NCBI RefSeq assembly: GCF_011765465.1
Contig: NZ_CP050265.1
Span: forward strand, 2,768,425-2,832,424
Reading direction: 5' to 3'
Origin: Erythrobacter sp.
Lineage (GTDB): Bacteria; Pseudomonadota; Alphaproteobacteria; Sphingomonadales; Sphingomonadaceae
Length of the DNA: 64,000 bases
Part shown: piece by piece, positions 35,317-43,516 of the stretch
Layout: each line of letters begins with the position of its first letter
Numbering within the stretch: the stretch's first letter is position 1
Position numbers and translations under genes: made by a program
Notes under the pieces: generated by a model
Seen by the model: the letters and a program-made list of their open reading frames with translations, nothing else
Databases searched by the model: none
Told to the model about the DNA's origin: nothing

Positions 35317-35384
35317 GAAAAACCTCCGCCACGCATGGTAGCGGGGCGGAGGTCGTTCACAAGATTAAGTTTTTCTACAGGGGC

Positions 35385-36314
35385 TTAGAGCTCGTTCGTC
35401 AGCTCCGGGACCGCGTTGTAGAGGTCCGCGACGAGGCCGATGTCGGCGACCTGGAAGATCGGCGCGTCCTCGTCCTTGTTGATGGCGATGATGACCTTGG
35501 AATCCTTCATCCCGGCAAGGTGCTGGATCGCGCCGGAAATGCCGATCGCGATGTAGACTTCCGGGGCGACGATCTTGCCGGTCTGGCCGACCTGGTAATC
35601 GTTCGGGACATAGCCCGCATCGACCGCCGCGCGGCTCGCGCCGATCGCGGCGCCGAGCTTGTCGGCAAGCGGCGTGATGATCTGCTCGAAGGTTTCGCTG
35701 TCCTTGAGCGCGCGGCCGCCCGAGACGATGACCTTGGCGCTGGTCAGTTCGGGGCGGTCGCTCTTGGCGATCTCGCGGTTGACGAAGCTCGAGATGCCGG
35801 CGTCGCCCGGACCCGAGACGTCCTCGATCGACGCCGAGCCGCCTTCGGTCGCCGCCTTCTCGAACGCGGTCCCGCGCACGGTGATGACGAGCTTGGGATC
35901 GCTCGACTGCACGGTGGCGATGGCGTTGCCGGCATAGATCGGCCGGGTGAAGGTCTTGTCGCCTTCGACCGAGAGGATGTCGGAAATCTGCATCACGTCG
36001 AGATGCGCCGCGACGCGCGGGGCGATGTTCTTGCCCGAGGTTGTCGCCGGGGCGAGGAAGGCGTCGTAGCCTTCCATCACAGACGCGGCGAGCGGGGCGA
36101 CGTTTTCGGCAAGACCGTGCTCGTAGGCGGCATCGTCGGCCTTCAGCACCTTGGTGACGCCCGCGATCTTGGCGGCGGCATCGGCCACCGCGCCGCAGTC
36201 CTTGCCCGCGACGAGCGCGTGGACTTCGCCCAGCTTCGACGCGGCGGTGACGACCGCGAGAGTCGCGTCATTGACGGTGGAATTGTCGTGTTCGACCAGA
36301 ACCAGAGTGTTCAT
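35385..36314 (-). CDS. etfA: Electron transfer flavoprotein alpha subunit
   Basis: 309 residues. N-terminal ETF domain ([11 protein letters not shown]) and the C-terminal FAD-binding signature [46 protein letters not shown] around residues 235-285. Pairs with EtfB encoded 34 bases upstream. ETF carries electrons from acyl-CoA dehydrogenases to ETF-ubiquinone oxidoreductase, so it is the natural acceptor for the acyl-CoA dehydrogenase at 61727-62935. Confidence 0.97.
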   Translation of the reverse strand: MNTLVLVEHDNSTVNDATLAVVTAASKLGEVHALVAGKDCGAVADAAAKIAGVTKVLKADDAAYEHGLAENVAPLAASVMEGYDAFLAPATTSGKNIAPRVAAHLDVMQISDILSVEGDKTFTRPIYAGNAIATVQSSDPKLVITVRGTAFEKAATEGGSASIEDVSGPGDAGISSFVNREIAKSDRPELTSAKVIVSGGRALKDSETFEQIITPLADKLGAAIGASRAAVDAGYVPNDYQVGQTGKIVAPEVYIAIGISGAIQHLAGMKDSKVIIAINKDEDAPIFQVADIGLVADLYNAVPELTNEL

Positions 36315-36348
36315 CTGTCTATCCCTTTCTAGCGCTTGCAGGCCCGCC

Positions 36349-37095
36349 TCAGGCGATGCCGAGCGCCTTGATCTTCTCGACCAGCGCGGCGACGTCCTCG
36401 ACCTTTTCGCCCGCCTGCCGCACGGGCGGTTCGGCGACGTTGGTGGTCGTCAGACGCGGCGCGATGTCGACGCCGAAATCGGCCGGGGCCTTGGTGTCGA
36501 GCGGCTTCTTCTTCGCCTTCATGATGTTGGGCAGCGAAGCATAGCGCGGCTCGTTGAGGCGCAGGTCGGTGGTGACGATCGCGGGCATGGTGAGCTTGAC
36601 CGTTTCGAGCCCGCCGTCGATTTCGCGCTTGACGGTGACGCTGTCCCCGTCGACCTCGACCGTGTTGGCGAAGGTCCCCTGCGGACGGCCCATGAGCGCG
36701 GCGAGCATCTGGCCGGTCTGGTTCGAATCGTCGCTGATCGACTGCTTGCCGAGCAGGATGAGGCCGGGCTGCTCGTCCTCGGCGATCGCCTTGAGGATCT
36801 TGGCCACGGCGAGCGGTTCGACCTCTTCATCGGTTTCGACGAGGATCGCGCGATCGGCGCCCATGGCGAGCGCGGTGCGGAGCGTTTCCTGCGCCTTGGC
36901 CGGTCCGATCGAGACGGCGACGACTTCCTCGGCCTTGCCCGCCTCTTTCAGGCGGATGGCTTCCTCGACGGCGATTTCGTCGAAGGGGTTCATGCTCATC
37001 TTGACGTTGGCGAGGTCGACGCCCGAGCCGTCGGGCTTCACGCGCGGCTTCACGTTGTAATCGATCACCCGTTTGACGGGGACGAGGATCTTCAT
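36349..37095 (-). CDS. etfB: Electron transfer flavoprotein beta subunit
   Basis: 248 residues. Begins [19 protein letters not shown]; the AMP-binding ETF-beta region and signature ([41 protein letters not shown]) is followed by the recognition loop [13 protein letters not shown]. Forms a heterodimer with EtfA; first gene of the etfBA operon. A strong palindrome of LiuR/MerR character lies 86-105 bases upstream of the ATG. Confidence 0.97.
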   Translation of the reverse strand: MKILVPVKRVIDYNVKPRVKPDGSGVDLANVKMSMNPFDEIAVEEAIRLKEAGKAEEVVAVSIGPAKAQETLRTALAMGADRAILVETDEEVEPLAVAKILKAIAEDEQPGLILLGKQSISDDSNQTGQMLAALMGRPQGTFANTVEVDGDSVTVKREIDGGLETVKLTMPAIVTTDLRLNEPRYASLPNIMKAKKKPLDTKAPADFGVDIAPRLTTTNVAEPPVRQAGEKVEDVAALVEKIKALGIA

Positions 37096-37180
37096 CTGCG
37101 TTTCCTTTCCCTTTGGCCCGGTCCGCGCCCGGCGTTGCCTTTGGCGGAACGTGGCGAAAACTCTCGCGGCGCGCCCTAGC

Positions 37181-37200
37181 TGGCGTTTACGTAAACGTCA
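37181..37200. promoter_or_regulatory. 20-bp palindrome upstream of etfBA, candidate LiuR-type (MerR-family) operator
   Basis: TGGCGTTTAC followed directly by GTAAACGTCA: arms match at 9 of 10 positions and the core CGTTTACGTAAACG is perfect. Position (86 bases from the etfB start) and target (electron transfer flavoprotein of fatty-acid/branched-chain-amino-acid oxidation) fit MerR-family LiuR-like regulators, whose sites have a GTTTACGTAAAC core from memory. No merR gene is in the window. Confidence 0.55.
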
Positions 37201-37360
37201 ACCGAGGCGGCTGGTTCCGGGTCGCGCGCGAACCGGTGCAAGCGGGCCATGTCCTTGCGCTGGCCCGGTGCGAGGTCAAGTGCCCAATTTGCGTGGGAAG
37301 CGGCGAATCGTGCAGCTATGAAGGGCGAGCGCAAACCGGCGCGACGATGGGGAGGGCAGT

Positions 37361-37897
37361 ATGGCGAAGGGCACATGGCTGGCAGCGCTTGCCGCGCTGG
37401 CGACGGCAGGAACTGGGCAGGCCGAGGAGCCGACGGAGACGCGGCTGGCGGTCGAGGGCGCGACGCCGCCGCCCGCGACGCTGGCGCAGGTGGACTGGCT
37501 CGTCGGGCAATGGGCCGGAACCGGGATCGGCGACGCCCCGGCGCAGGAGAACTGGCTCCCGCCCGCAGGCGGCACGATGGTCGGGACATTCGTCCAGCAG
37601 GACGAGGACGGCGAGGTGCGCTTCACCGAGCACGTCTATCTGATGGAGGAGGATGGCTCGCTGGTGCTCCGCCTCAAGCACTTCAACGCCGACCTTACCG
37701 GGTGGGAGGAGAAAGACGACATGGTCACCTTCCGCCTCGCAGCGATCGAGCCGTGCGCGGCCTTCTTCCACGGCTTGACCCTGCGCTGCGCCGACCCCGC
37801 GAAGCCGGGCGAAGGGCTCGTGGCGGCGGTGCGGATGGAGTCGGGCGAGGAACTGGTCTTCCGCTACGAGCCGATCGGTCGGCGGAAGGCGGAATAA
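37361..37897 (+). CDS. DUF6265-type exported protein
   Basis: 178 residues. Signal peptide ([17 protein letters not shown]), then [55 protein letters not shown], matching the DUF6265/lipocalin-like family with a W-x-G-x(5)-G motif. The family contains small periplasmic beta-barrel-like proteins of unknown function. Divergent from etfBA and convergent with sucC; a long GC hairpin between them probably terminates both. Confidence 0.78.
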   Translation: MAKGTWLAALAALATAGTGQAEEPTETRLAVEGATPPPATLAQVDWLVGQWAGTGIGDAPAQENWLPPAGGTMVGTFVQQDEDGEVRFTEHVYLMEEDGSLVLRLKHFNADLTGWEEKDDMVTFRLAAIEPCAAFFHGLTLRCADPAKPGEGLVAAVRMESGEELVFRYEPIGRRKAE

Positions 37898-37981
37898 GCC
37901 GTCTCGGTCGCGCCAGCGACCGCAAGGGCAAGCGCCCGCCCCGCAGATGCCCGCCGCGCGAGCGGCGCAGCAGCACCGAGG

Positions 37982-38005
37982 GGGCCCGCCCGGACGGGCG
38001 GGCCC
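37982..38005. terminator. Perfect GC hairpin between DUF6265 gene and sucC (REP-like)
   Basis: GGGCCCGCCC / GGGCGGGCCC with a GGAC loop, 7 bases after the sucC stop. No T-run. It belongs to a family of similar hairpins at 42539 and 58038 (loops GGAT). Confidence 0.6.
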
Positions 38006-38011
38006 TATCGG

Positions 38012-39211
38012 TTACGCCGCCTGCTTCACCTCGGCGACGATCTTGCGCGCGGCATCGCCGAGGTCGTCGGCGCTGACGATGGCGAGGCCCGAATTGTCGA
38101 GGATTTCCTTGCCCGCCTCGACATTCGTGCCTTCGAGCCGGACCACCAGCGGGACCTGCAGGTTCACGTCCTTCGCCGCCTGCACGATGCCGTTGGCGAT
38201 CACGTCGCACTTCATGATCCCGCCGAAGATGTTGACGAGGATGCCTTCGACCGCCGGGTCCTTGAGGATGATCTTGAACGCCGCCGTGACCTTTTCAGTG
38301 GTCGCCCCGCCGCCGACGTCGAGGAAGTTCGCCGGGAAGGCGCCGTTCAGCTTGATGATGTCCATCGTCGCCATGGCGAGGCCTGCGCCGTTGACCATGC
38401 AGCCGATGTTCCCGTCGAGCTTGATATAGGCGAGGTCGTATTCGCTCGCCTCGACCTCGGAGGGGTCTTCCTCGGTCTCGTCGCGCATTTCCGCGATGTC
38501 CTTGTGCCGGAAGAGCGCGTTCGAATCGAAGCTCATCTTCGCATCGAGCACGGTCAGCTTGCCGTCCTCGGTTTCGACCAGCGGGTTGATCTCCAGCATC
38601 GAGGCATCGGTCGCCATGAAGGCTTCATAGAGCTGCTTGGCGAGTTTCTGCGCCTGCTTGTTGAGATCGCCTTCCAGCTTCAGCCCGAAGGCGAGCGAGC
38701 GGGCATGGTGCGGCATGAAGCCCTGGGCGGGGTCGATCGTGATCGTCGTGATCTTCTCCGGGGTGTCGTGCGCGACCGCCTCGATGTCCATCCCGCCTTC
38801 GGTCGAGGCGACCATCGCGACGCGCCCCGTCGCGCGGTCGACCAGCAGGGAGAAGTAGTATTCCTTGGCGATGTCGACCCCGTCGGTTACGTAGAGGCGG
38901 TTCACCTGCTTGCCTTCATCGCCGGTCTGCACGGTTACGAGCGTGTTGCCGAGCATTTCCTTCGCGTGGGCCTCGACTTGCTCGAGGCTCTTGGCGAGCC
39001 GCACGCCGCCCTTCGCGTCCTCGCCCAGTTCCTTGAACTTGCCCTTGCCGCGGCCGCCCGCATGAATCTGCGCCTTCACCACGTAGAGCGGTCCGGGCAG
39101 CTTCTTCGCCGCCGCGACGGCTTCCTCGACGCTCAGCGCCGCGTGACCATCCGGCACCGCGATGCCGTGGGCTTTCAGGAGTTCCTTGGCCTGGTATTCG
39201 TGGACGTTCAT
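38012..39211 (-). CDS. sucC: Succinyl-CoA synthetase beta subunit (ADP-forming)
   Basis: 399 residues from ATG 39211 ([16 protein letters not shown]); a longer antisense frame upstream is rejected. ATP-grasp N-terminus with [18 protein letters not shown], and the ligase-CoA part with [30 protein letters not shown] and the power-helix region. Forms the TCA-cycle succinyl-CoA synthetase with SucD. Strikingly, sucD is not adjacent: the neighbour upstream is the divergent phosphatase gene and the neighbour downstream is convergent. So sucC is monocistronic here and its partner must be elsewhere. Confidence 0.97.
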   Translation of the reverse strand: MNVHEYQAKELLKAHGIAVPDGHAALSVEEAVAAAKKLPGPLYVVKAQIHAGGRGKGKFKELGEDAKGGVRLAKSLEQVEAHAKEMLGNTLVTVQTGDEGKQVNRLYVTDGVDIAKEYYFSLLVDRATGRVAMVASTEGGMDIEAVAHDTPEKITTITIDPAQGFMPHHARSLAFGLKLEGDLNKQAQKLAKQLYEAFMATDASMLEINPLVETEDGKLTVLDAKMSFDSNALFRHKDIAEMRDETEEDPSEVEASEYDLAYIKLDGNIGCMVNGAGLAMATMDIIKLNGAFPANFLDVGGGATTEKVTAAFKIILKDPAVEGILVNIFGGIMKCDVIANGIVQAAKDVNLQVPLVVRLEGTNVEAGKEILDNSGLAIVSADDLGDAARKIVAEVKQAA

Positions 39212-39308
39212 CAGCTTTCGATCCCTTGTTCGTGTCGCTCGCGAGGTTGCGCGGGGCCTAAGCACGGATCGCCGCGCTTGAAAAGTGTCTCTCTTCCGGC
39301 CAAGCGGG

Positions 39309-40133
39309 ATGAGCGTTTCATCCCCCGCCAACACCCCGTTTTCGAAGACCGCCGAAGTGATAGACAGGAACCGCTTTACCGAGATCGTCCGCGAGGCGGG
39401 CCGGATCGCCCATGCCCGCTGGCCGGGTGCGGGACACCGGCTTGAAAGCTGGGACAAGTCGCCCGGCAACCCTGTGAGCGAGGCCGATCTCGAGGTCGAC
39501 CGTTTCCTCAAGCGCGAGCTCGGTCGGCTGCTGCCTGCTGCCGCATGGCTGTCGGAGGAAACCGCCGACGACAAGCAGCGCACCCGCAGCGGGCTTATCT
39601 GGGAAGTCGACCCGATCGACGGGACGCGCGATTTCGTGCGGGGGCGGAGCGGCTGGGCGGTGTCGGTCGCGCTGGTGAACTCGGGCAGGCCGCTGATCGG
39701 GATGCTGGTCGCGCCCGCGCGGGGCGAGGAATGGTGTGCGGTGGCCGGGCAGGGGGCGACGCTCAACGATGCGCCGCTCAGGGCCAGCGCGCGCAGCGAG
39801 TTCGCGGGCGCGCGCGTGCCGGTCGACCGGTTGCCGGACGAGGATTCAATGCTGGTCGCAGTCGAGAAACCCAATTCGATCGCGCTCAGGATCGCAATGG
39901 TCGCCGACGACCGCGCCGACCTCGTCGCGACCCTGCGTTGGGGCTTCGAATGGGACATCGCCGCCGCCACCCTGATCGCGCGCGAAGCAGGCGCGCGGGT
40001 GAGCGATGCCTTCGGTCGCCCGCTCGATTACAACAAGCACGACCCGCGCGATTTCGGCGTGCTCGTGTGCGCGCCGGGCATCCACGAGGCGGCGGTCAAG
40101 CACCTCGCCAAGCGGGCAGCCCAGCTCAAATGA
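39309..40133 (+). CDS. Inositol monophosphatase-family phosphatase (CysQ/HisN-like)
   Basis: 274 residues from ATG 39309; an in-frame ATG eight codons earlier (39285) is possible. Li-sensitive phosphatase signatures: [24 protein letters not shown] (DxIDGT metal motif), and a C-terminal [19 protein letters not shown]. Members include 3'(2'),5'-bisphosphate nucleotidase CysQ, histidinol phosphatase HisN and inositol monophosphatase; sphingomonad sequences of this kind are often called CysQ. The substrate is not decided by the sequence. Converges with the OmpA lipoprotein gene. Confidence 0.88.
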   Translation: MSVSSPANTPFSKTAEVIDRNRFTEIVREAGRIAHARWPGAGHRLESWDKSPGNPVSEADLEVDRFLKRELGRLLPAAAWLSEETADDKQRTRSGLIWEVDPIDGTRDFVRGRSGWAVSVALVNSGRPLIGMLVAPARGEEWCAVAGQGATLNDAPLRASARSEFAGARVPVDRLPDEDSMLVAVEKPNSIALRIAMVADDRADLVATLRWGFEWDIAAATLIAREAGARVSDAFGRPLDYNKHDPRDFGVLVCAPGIHEAAVKHLAKRAAQLK

Positions 40134-40135
40134 AA

Positions 40136-40166
40136 GGGCGGGCGGCACCGTCGTGCCCGCCCGCCC
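40136..40166. terminator. GC hairpin between convergent phosphatase and OmpA-lipoprotein genes
   Basis: GGGCGGGCGGCAC versus GTGCCCGCCCGCCC, a 12-13-bp stem with one bulge and a short loop, two bases after one stop and 22 from the other. No T-run. Confidence 0.55.
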
Positions 40167-40187
40167 GCAAATCGATCCGCGCCGAAT

Positions 40188-40883
40188 TCAATTGCCGCGC
40201 GCGGCGTTCACGTCGTCCTGCGAGATCGGGATGATCTTGATCTCGACCCTGCGGTTGAGCGGCTCGGCCACGCCGTCCGCGGTCTTGACCCGCAGGTAGT
40301 CGTATTGCTCGCCATAGCCCTGCGTCGCGATGCGGCTGCGCGCCACGCCGCGCGCGGCGAGGTAATCGGCGACCGCCTGCGCGCGCTGTTCGGACAGGCG
40401 CTGGTTGAGCGCGTCGGAGCCGGTGGTGTCGGTGAAGCCGTACACGTCGATCAGGCTGTTGGGATATTCGAGCAGGTTCTGCGCCACCGCGTTGAGCGTG
40501 TCGTAGAAACCGGGATTGATCTGGGCCGATCCGGTCGCGAAGGTCACGCCGTCGGGCATCCGCAGCAGGATCGCTTCCTGGTCGCCGACTTCCTCGACTT
40601 CCACGCCGGTGCCTTCGGTCAGTTCGTCGAGCTCGCGGATCTGGTCGTCATACTGCTTGCCGATGACGGCGCCCGCGCTGCCGCCGATCCCGGCGCCGAT
40701 GATGCGCGCGGCATCGCCGCCGATCGCGCCGCCGAGCAGGTAGCCCAGCGTGCCGCCGATCCCTGCGCCGATCGCCGTGCGCGACGCCTTGCGCTCGCCC
40801 GTGTTGGGGTCCGTGACGCAGCCGCTCGTCCCGATCAGGGCGAGGGCAGCCGTGCCCGACAAAAGGATCCGTGATACTTTCAT
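40188..40883 (-). CDS. OmpA-family peptidoglycan-associated lipoprotein with glycine-zipper
   Basis: 231 residues from ATG 40883; the longer frame upstream is Arg-rich and rejected. Lipobox ALIGTSGC with Cys22. A glycine-zipper segment (AIGAGIGGTLGYLLGGAIGGDAARIIGAGIGGSAGAVIG) is followed by an OmpA C-terminal domain: ATGSAQINPGFYDTLNAVAQ, DVYGFTDTTGSDALNQRLSEQRAQAVADYL and the TQGYGEQ-NRRVEIKI end that binds peptidoglycan. Anchors the outer membrane to the wall, resembling Pal/YiaD proteins. Monocistronic, flanked by a terminator hairpin. Confidence 0.93.
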   Translation of the reverse strand: MKVSRILLSGTAALALIGTSGCVTDPNTGERKASRTAIGAGIGGTLGYLLGGAIGGDAARIIGAGIGGSAGAVIGKQYDDQIRELDELTEGTGVEVEEVGDQEAILLRMPDGVTFATGSAQINPGFYDTLNAVAQNLLEYPNSLIDVYGFTDTTGSDALNQRLSEQRAQAVADYLAARGVARSRIATQGYGEQYDYLRVKTADGVAEPLNRRVEIKIIPISQDDVNAARGN

Positions 40884-41125
40884 TATTGTCCTCCACTTTT
40901 CGGCACGCGCCGCGCGGCCTTCGCGTGGCGCATCCTTCCCTAACAAGGCGCGGAACAGCCCCCTTGTTCCGCATCGCGTCCCCCGGATGCGCGACCGGGG
41001 GCGAGAGCCGACCGGACGGGCAAGAGCTACGATAACCCCGGAAATCCGCCAATGACAGAGGTTTTGCGCCCCTGTGCGCTTTTGCCCGCTGGCATGGCCC
41101 TGCAATTGTGCTAGCGCTTTGCGTC

Positions 41126-42436
41126 GTGACCCCGTTTCCCTGGCCAGAACTCCTGATCATCGCCGGGCTGATCGTGCTCAACGGCGTCTTCGCCATGTCC
41201 GAGCTGGCGATCGTTTCGGCCCGGACCTCGACCCTCAAGGCGAAGAAGGACGAAGGATCGAGCAGCGCCGAAGTGGCGATGGCGCTCGCGGCGGAGCCGG
41301 GCAAGTTCCTCTCGACCGTGCAGGTCGGCATTACCCTGATCGGCATCCTCAACGGCGCGTTCTCGGGCGCAAGCCTCGGATTGCCGGTGGCCGAGCGGCT
41401 CGCCTTTCTCGGCGTGCCCGGTGACATCGCGGAGGAACTCGGCTTCACGCTGGTGATCGCGCTGACGACCTATTTCACCATCGTCGTGGGCGAACTCGTG
41501 CCGAAACAGCTCGCCCTGCGCGCGGCGGTGCCGATCTCACTCGTCATGGCGCGGCCGATGGACTGGCTCGCGCGGATCGCGGCGCCGCTGGTGTGGGTGC
41601 TCGACAAGTCGTCGGCCGCGATGATCAAGCTGTTCGGGATCACCTCCAAGGGCCAGTCTTCGGTGACTTCCGACGAATTGCGCATGATCCTTGCCGAGGC
41701 GACCCGGTCGGGCGTGATCGAGGCCGAGCAGCACCAGATCCTGACCGGCGTCGTGCGCCTTGCCGAGCGGCCCGTGCGCGAGATGATGACGCCGCGCACC
41801 GAAGTCGACTGGATCGATGCCGATGCCGACCGCGACCAGATCCGAGAAGCGATCGCGGGCAGCCCGCATTCGGTCCTGCCGGTCGCCGAAGGCTCGCCCG
41901 ATGCGATCCTCGGCCTCGTCAAGGTGCGCGAGGTGCTCGCCCGGATGGTCGAGGGCGAGGCGGTTTCGATCCGCGACATGATCCGCCGCGCAGAAGTCGT
42001 GCCCGACCAGCTCGATGCGATGGACGCGCTGAGAGTCCTGCAGGGGGCCGACATCGCGCTCGCGCTGGTGCACGACGAATACGGCCATTTCGAAGGTGTG
42101 GTCACGCCGGTCGACCTGCTCACCGCGATTGCCGGCGACTTCGCGAGCGACCGCGAGGAAGGCGACAGCCCGCAGGTCGTCGAACGGGCCGACGGATCGT
42201 TGCTGGTGTCCGGTGCGCTGTCGGCGGACGCTCTCGCCGACCGGCTCGGGCTCGAATACGGCGAGGATCGCGAATTCGGGACCGCGGCGGGTTATGTCCT
42301 GTCGGTGCTCAAGAAGCTCCCGGTCGAGGGCGAGGCTTTCACCGACCAGGGCTGGCGCTTCGAAGTGATCGACATGGACAACCGTCGCATCGACAAGCTG
42401 CTGGTGAGCCGCGTCGAGGAAGCCGAGGACAGCTGA
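41126..42436 (+). CDS. CorC/HlyC (CNNM-type) membrane transporter
   Basis: About 436 residues from a GTG at 41126; another GTG at 41108 would add six residues. N-terminal DUF21/CNNM membrane domain with LIVLNGVFAMSELAIVSAR, KAKKDEGSSSAEVAMALAAEPGKFLSTVQVGITLIGILNGAFSG and PKQLALRAAVPISLVMARPM; then two CBS repeats (EMMTPRTEVDWIDAD, SVLPVAEGSPDAILGLVKVREVL, DALRVLQGADIALALVHDEYGHFEGVVTPVDLLTAI) and the CorC_HlyC domain (DRLGLEYGEDREFGTAAGYVLSVLKKLPVEGEAF). This is the magnesium-efflux-type/haemolysin-family architecture; ion specificity is not shown. Convergent with the lspA operon. Confidence 0.93.
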   Translation: MTPFPWPELLIIAGLIVLNGVFAMSELAIVSARTSTLKAKKDEGSSSAEVAMALAAEPGKFLSTVQVGITLIGILNGAFSGASLGLPVAERLAFLGVPGDIAEELGFTLVIALTTYFTIVVGELVPKQLALRAAVPISLVMARPMDWLARIAAPLVWVLDKSSAAMIKLFGITSKGQSSVTSDELRMILAEATRSGVIEAEQHQILTGVVRLAERPVREMMTPRTEVDWIDADADRDQIREAIAGSPHSVLPVAEGSPDAILGLVKVREVLARMVEGEAVSIRDMIRRAEVVPDQLDAMDALRVLQGADIALALVHDEYGHFEGVVTPVDLLTAIAGDFASDREEGDSPQVVERADGSLLVSGALSADALADRLGLEYGEDREFGTAAGYVLSVLKKLPVEGEAFTDQGWRFEVIDMDNRRIDKLLVSRVEEAEDS

Positions 42437-42509
42437 GCGACAAGATTTGAGGGCTGGTTGCATCGGCCTGCACAGCAGGCCGCAAGCGCGACCGCGCGCC
42501 CGCAGCGAT

Positions 42510-42525
42510 GCGACCTTCAGGTCGC
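42510..42525. repeat. Hairpin GCGACC-TTCA-GGTCGC upstream of the GGAT-loop hairpin
   Basis: Six-bp perfect stem, in tandem with the larger hairpin 14 bases further. The pair together recalls a composite REP element; similar spacing is not seen elsewhere in the window. Confidence 0.4.
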
Positions 42526-42538
42526 GTGAGCGAGGAAA

Positions 42539-42560
42539 GGTGCGCCCGGATGGGCGCACC
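42539..42560. terminator. GC hairpin with GGAT loop after the DUF3035 gene (REP-like)
   Basis: GGTGCGCCC / GGGCGCACC with loop GGAT, three bases from the DUF3035 stop and ~100 bases after the CorC stop. On the minus strand a short T-run (TTTCC) follows. Member of the hairpin family at 37982 and 58038. Confidence 0.6.
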
Positions 42561-42563
42561 GCA

Positions 42564-42980
42564 TCAAGAAGGAATCAACGTCTGCGCGTTCTGACCGTCG
42601 CCTTCGGGAGCGGCGATGATGTCGCGGGTCACGCGACCCTTGGCGACCGTGTTGGTCTTTTCATCGCCCGCCTGCGAGCGGATGCTCGGTGCGGCGCTGC
42701 CGGCGCGGTTCAGCGCCGTGCTCTCGATCTCGCTGCGCGGGGCTGGGCCGCCGAACAGGGCTTCGAGCGCCTGCTCCGCCGCGGTGCCTTCGGCCGGGCG
42801 CGGGGCGCCGGGCTCGGGCGGGGAGAGGCTGAAATCGGGCGGCACGACAAGCGGCGCCTGGCGCTGCACGGCGAATTCGTCGGGCCGGTCGCGGTTGAAC
42901 AGCCCGCCGCCGCCGCACGCGGCGAGCATCGCGCTTCCCGAGGCAAGCAGGATGGCGGTCTTGAGGTTACGCATGGTCAT
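42564..42980 (-). CDS. DUF3035 lipoprotein, last gene of the lspA operon
   Basis: 138 residues, ATG overlapping the lspA stop by four bases. Lipobox SAMLAACGG with Cys at residue 22. Pro-rich mature part with RPDEFAVQRQAPLVVPPDFSLSPPEPGAPRP, the DUF3035 signature (RPDEF-x-V-x(3)-PL-x-(V/L)PP-x(2)-xLP). Function unknown, common in alphaproteobacteria. Placing it behind signal peptidase II, which processes such lipoproteins, is a neat but not necessarily functional link. Confidence 0.85.
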   Translation of the reverse strand: MTMRNLKTAILLASGSAMLAACGGGGLFNRDRPDEFAVQRQAPLVVPPDFSLSPPEPGAPRPAEGTAAEQALEALFGGPAPRSEIESTALNRAGSAAPSIRSQAGDEKTNTVAKGRVTRDIIAAPEGDGQNAQTLIPS

Positions 42981-43516
42981 TGCTCCGTCTCGCCCGCTTC
43001 GAGCGGGCGCGCTTTCTCGCCGTTGTCGTCCTTCTCGCGCACCAGCAGGCTGCGGGCAAGGATAATGACGACGCCGATGGTGATCGCGGCATCGGCGATG
43101 TTGAAGATGAGGAAGGGGCGGAAAGTCCCGATGTGGAAATCGGCATAGTCGATGACGTAGCCGAGATCCCAGCGGTCGACGATGTTCCCGATCGCCCCGC
43201 CGAGGATCAGCGCCAGCGCGGCGATGTCGCCGAGCTTCCTCTCGCGCATCATCCACACGAACACGACCAGCGCGATTCCCGCAGTGAGCAGGACCAGCAG
43301 CCAGCGCATCTCCATGTTGGTCGCCTGCAGCATCCCCAGCGAGACGCCCCGGTTCTCGGTATAGGTGAGGTCGAAAAAGGGCAGCAGGTCGATGTGCCGC
43401 ACCTCACGCAGCGCGAGCGGGCCGATGACGAGCCACTTCACCGCCTGGTCGATCGCCGCGATGAACGCGGCAAGGCCCAGCCCGATCAACCGGTTGCGAG
43501 TGGCGGGAGGGTTCAC
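42977..43516 (-). CDS. lspA: Lipoprotein signal peptidase (signal peptidase II)
   Basis: 179 residues starting from a GTG that overlaps the ileS stop by four bases (GTGA). Four membrane segments with catalytic Asp motifs GGAIGNIVDRWDLGYVIDYADFHIG and FNIADAAITIGVVIILAR; NxEN-like TYTENRGVSLGML near residue 55. Cleaves the signal peptides of prolipoproteins after diacylglyceryl addition; target of globomycin. Classic ileS-lspA coupling. The C-terminus is extended by an acidic/basic tail of ~20 residues. Confidence 0.96.
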   Translation of the reverse strand: MNPPATRNRLIGLGLAAFIAAIDQAVKWLVIGPLALREVRHIDLLPFFDLTYTENRGVSLGMLQATNMEMRWLLVLLTAGIALVVFVWMMRERKLGDIAALALILGGAIGNIVDRWDLGYVIDYADFHIGTFRPFLIFNIADAAITIGVVIILARSLLVREKDDNGEKARPLEAGETEQ

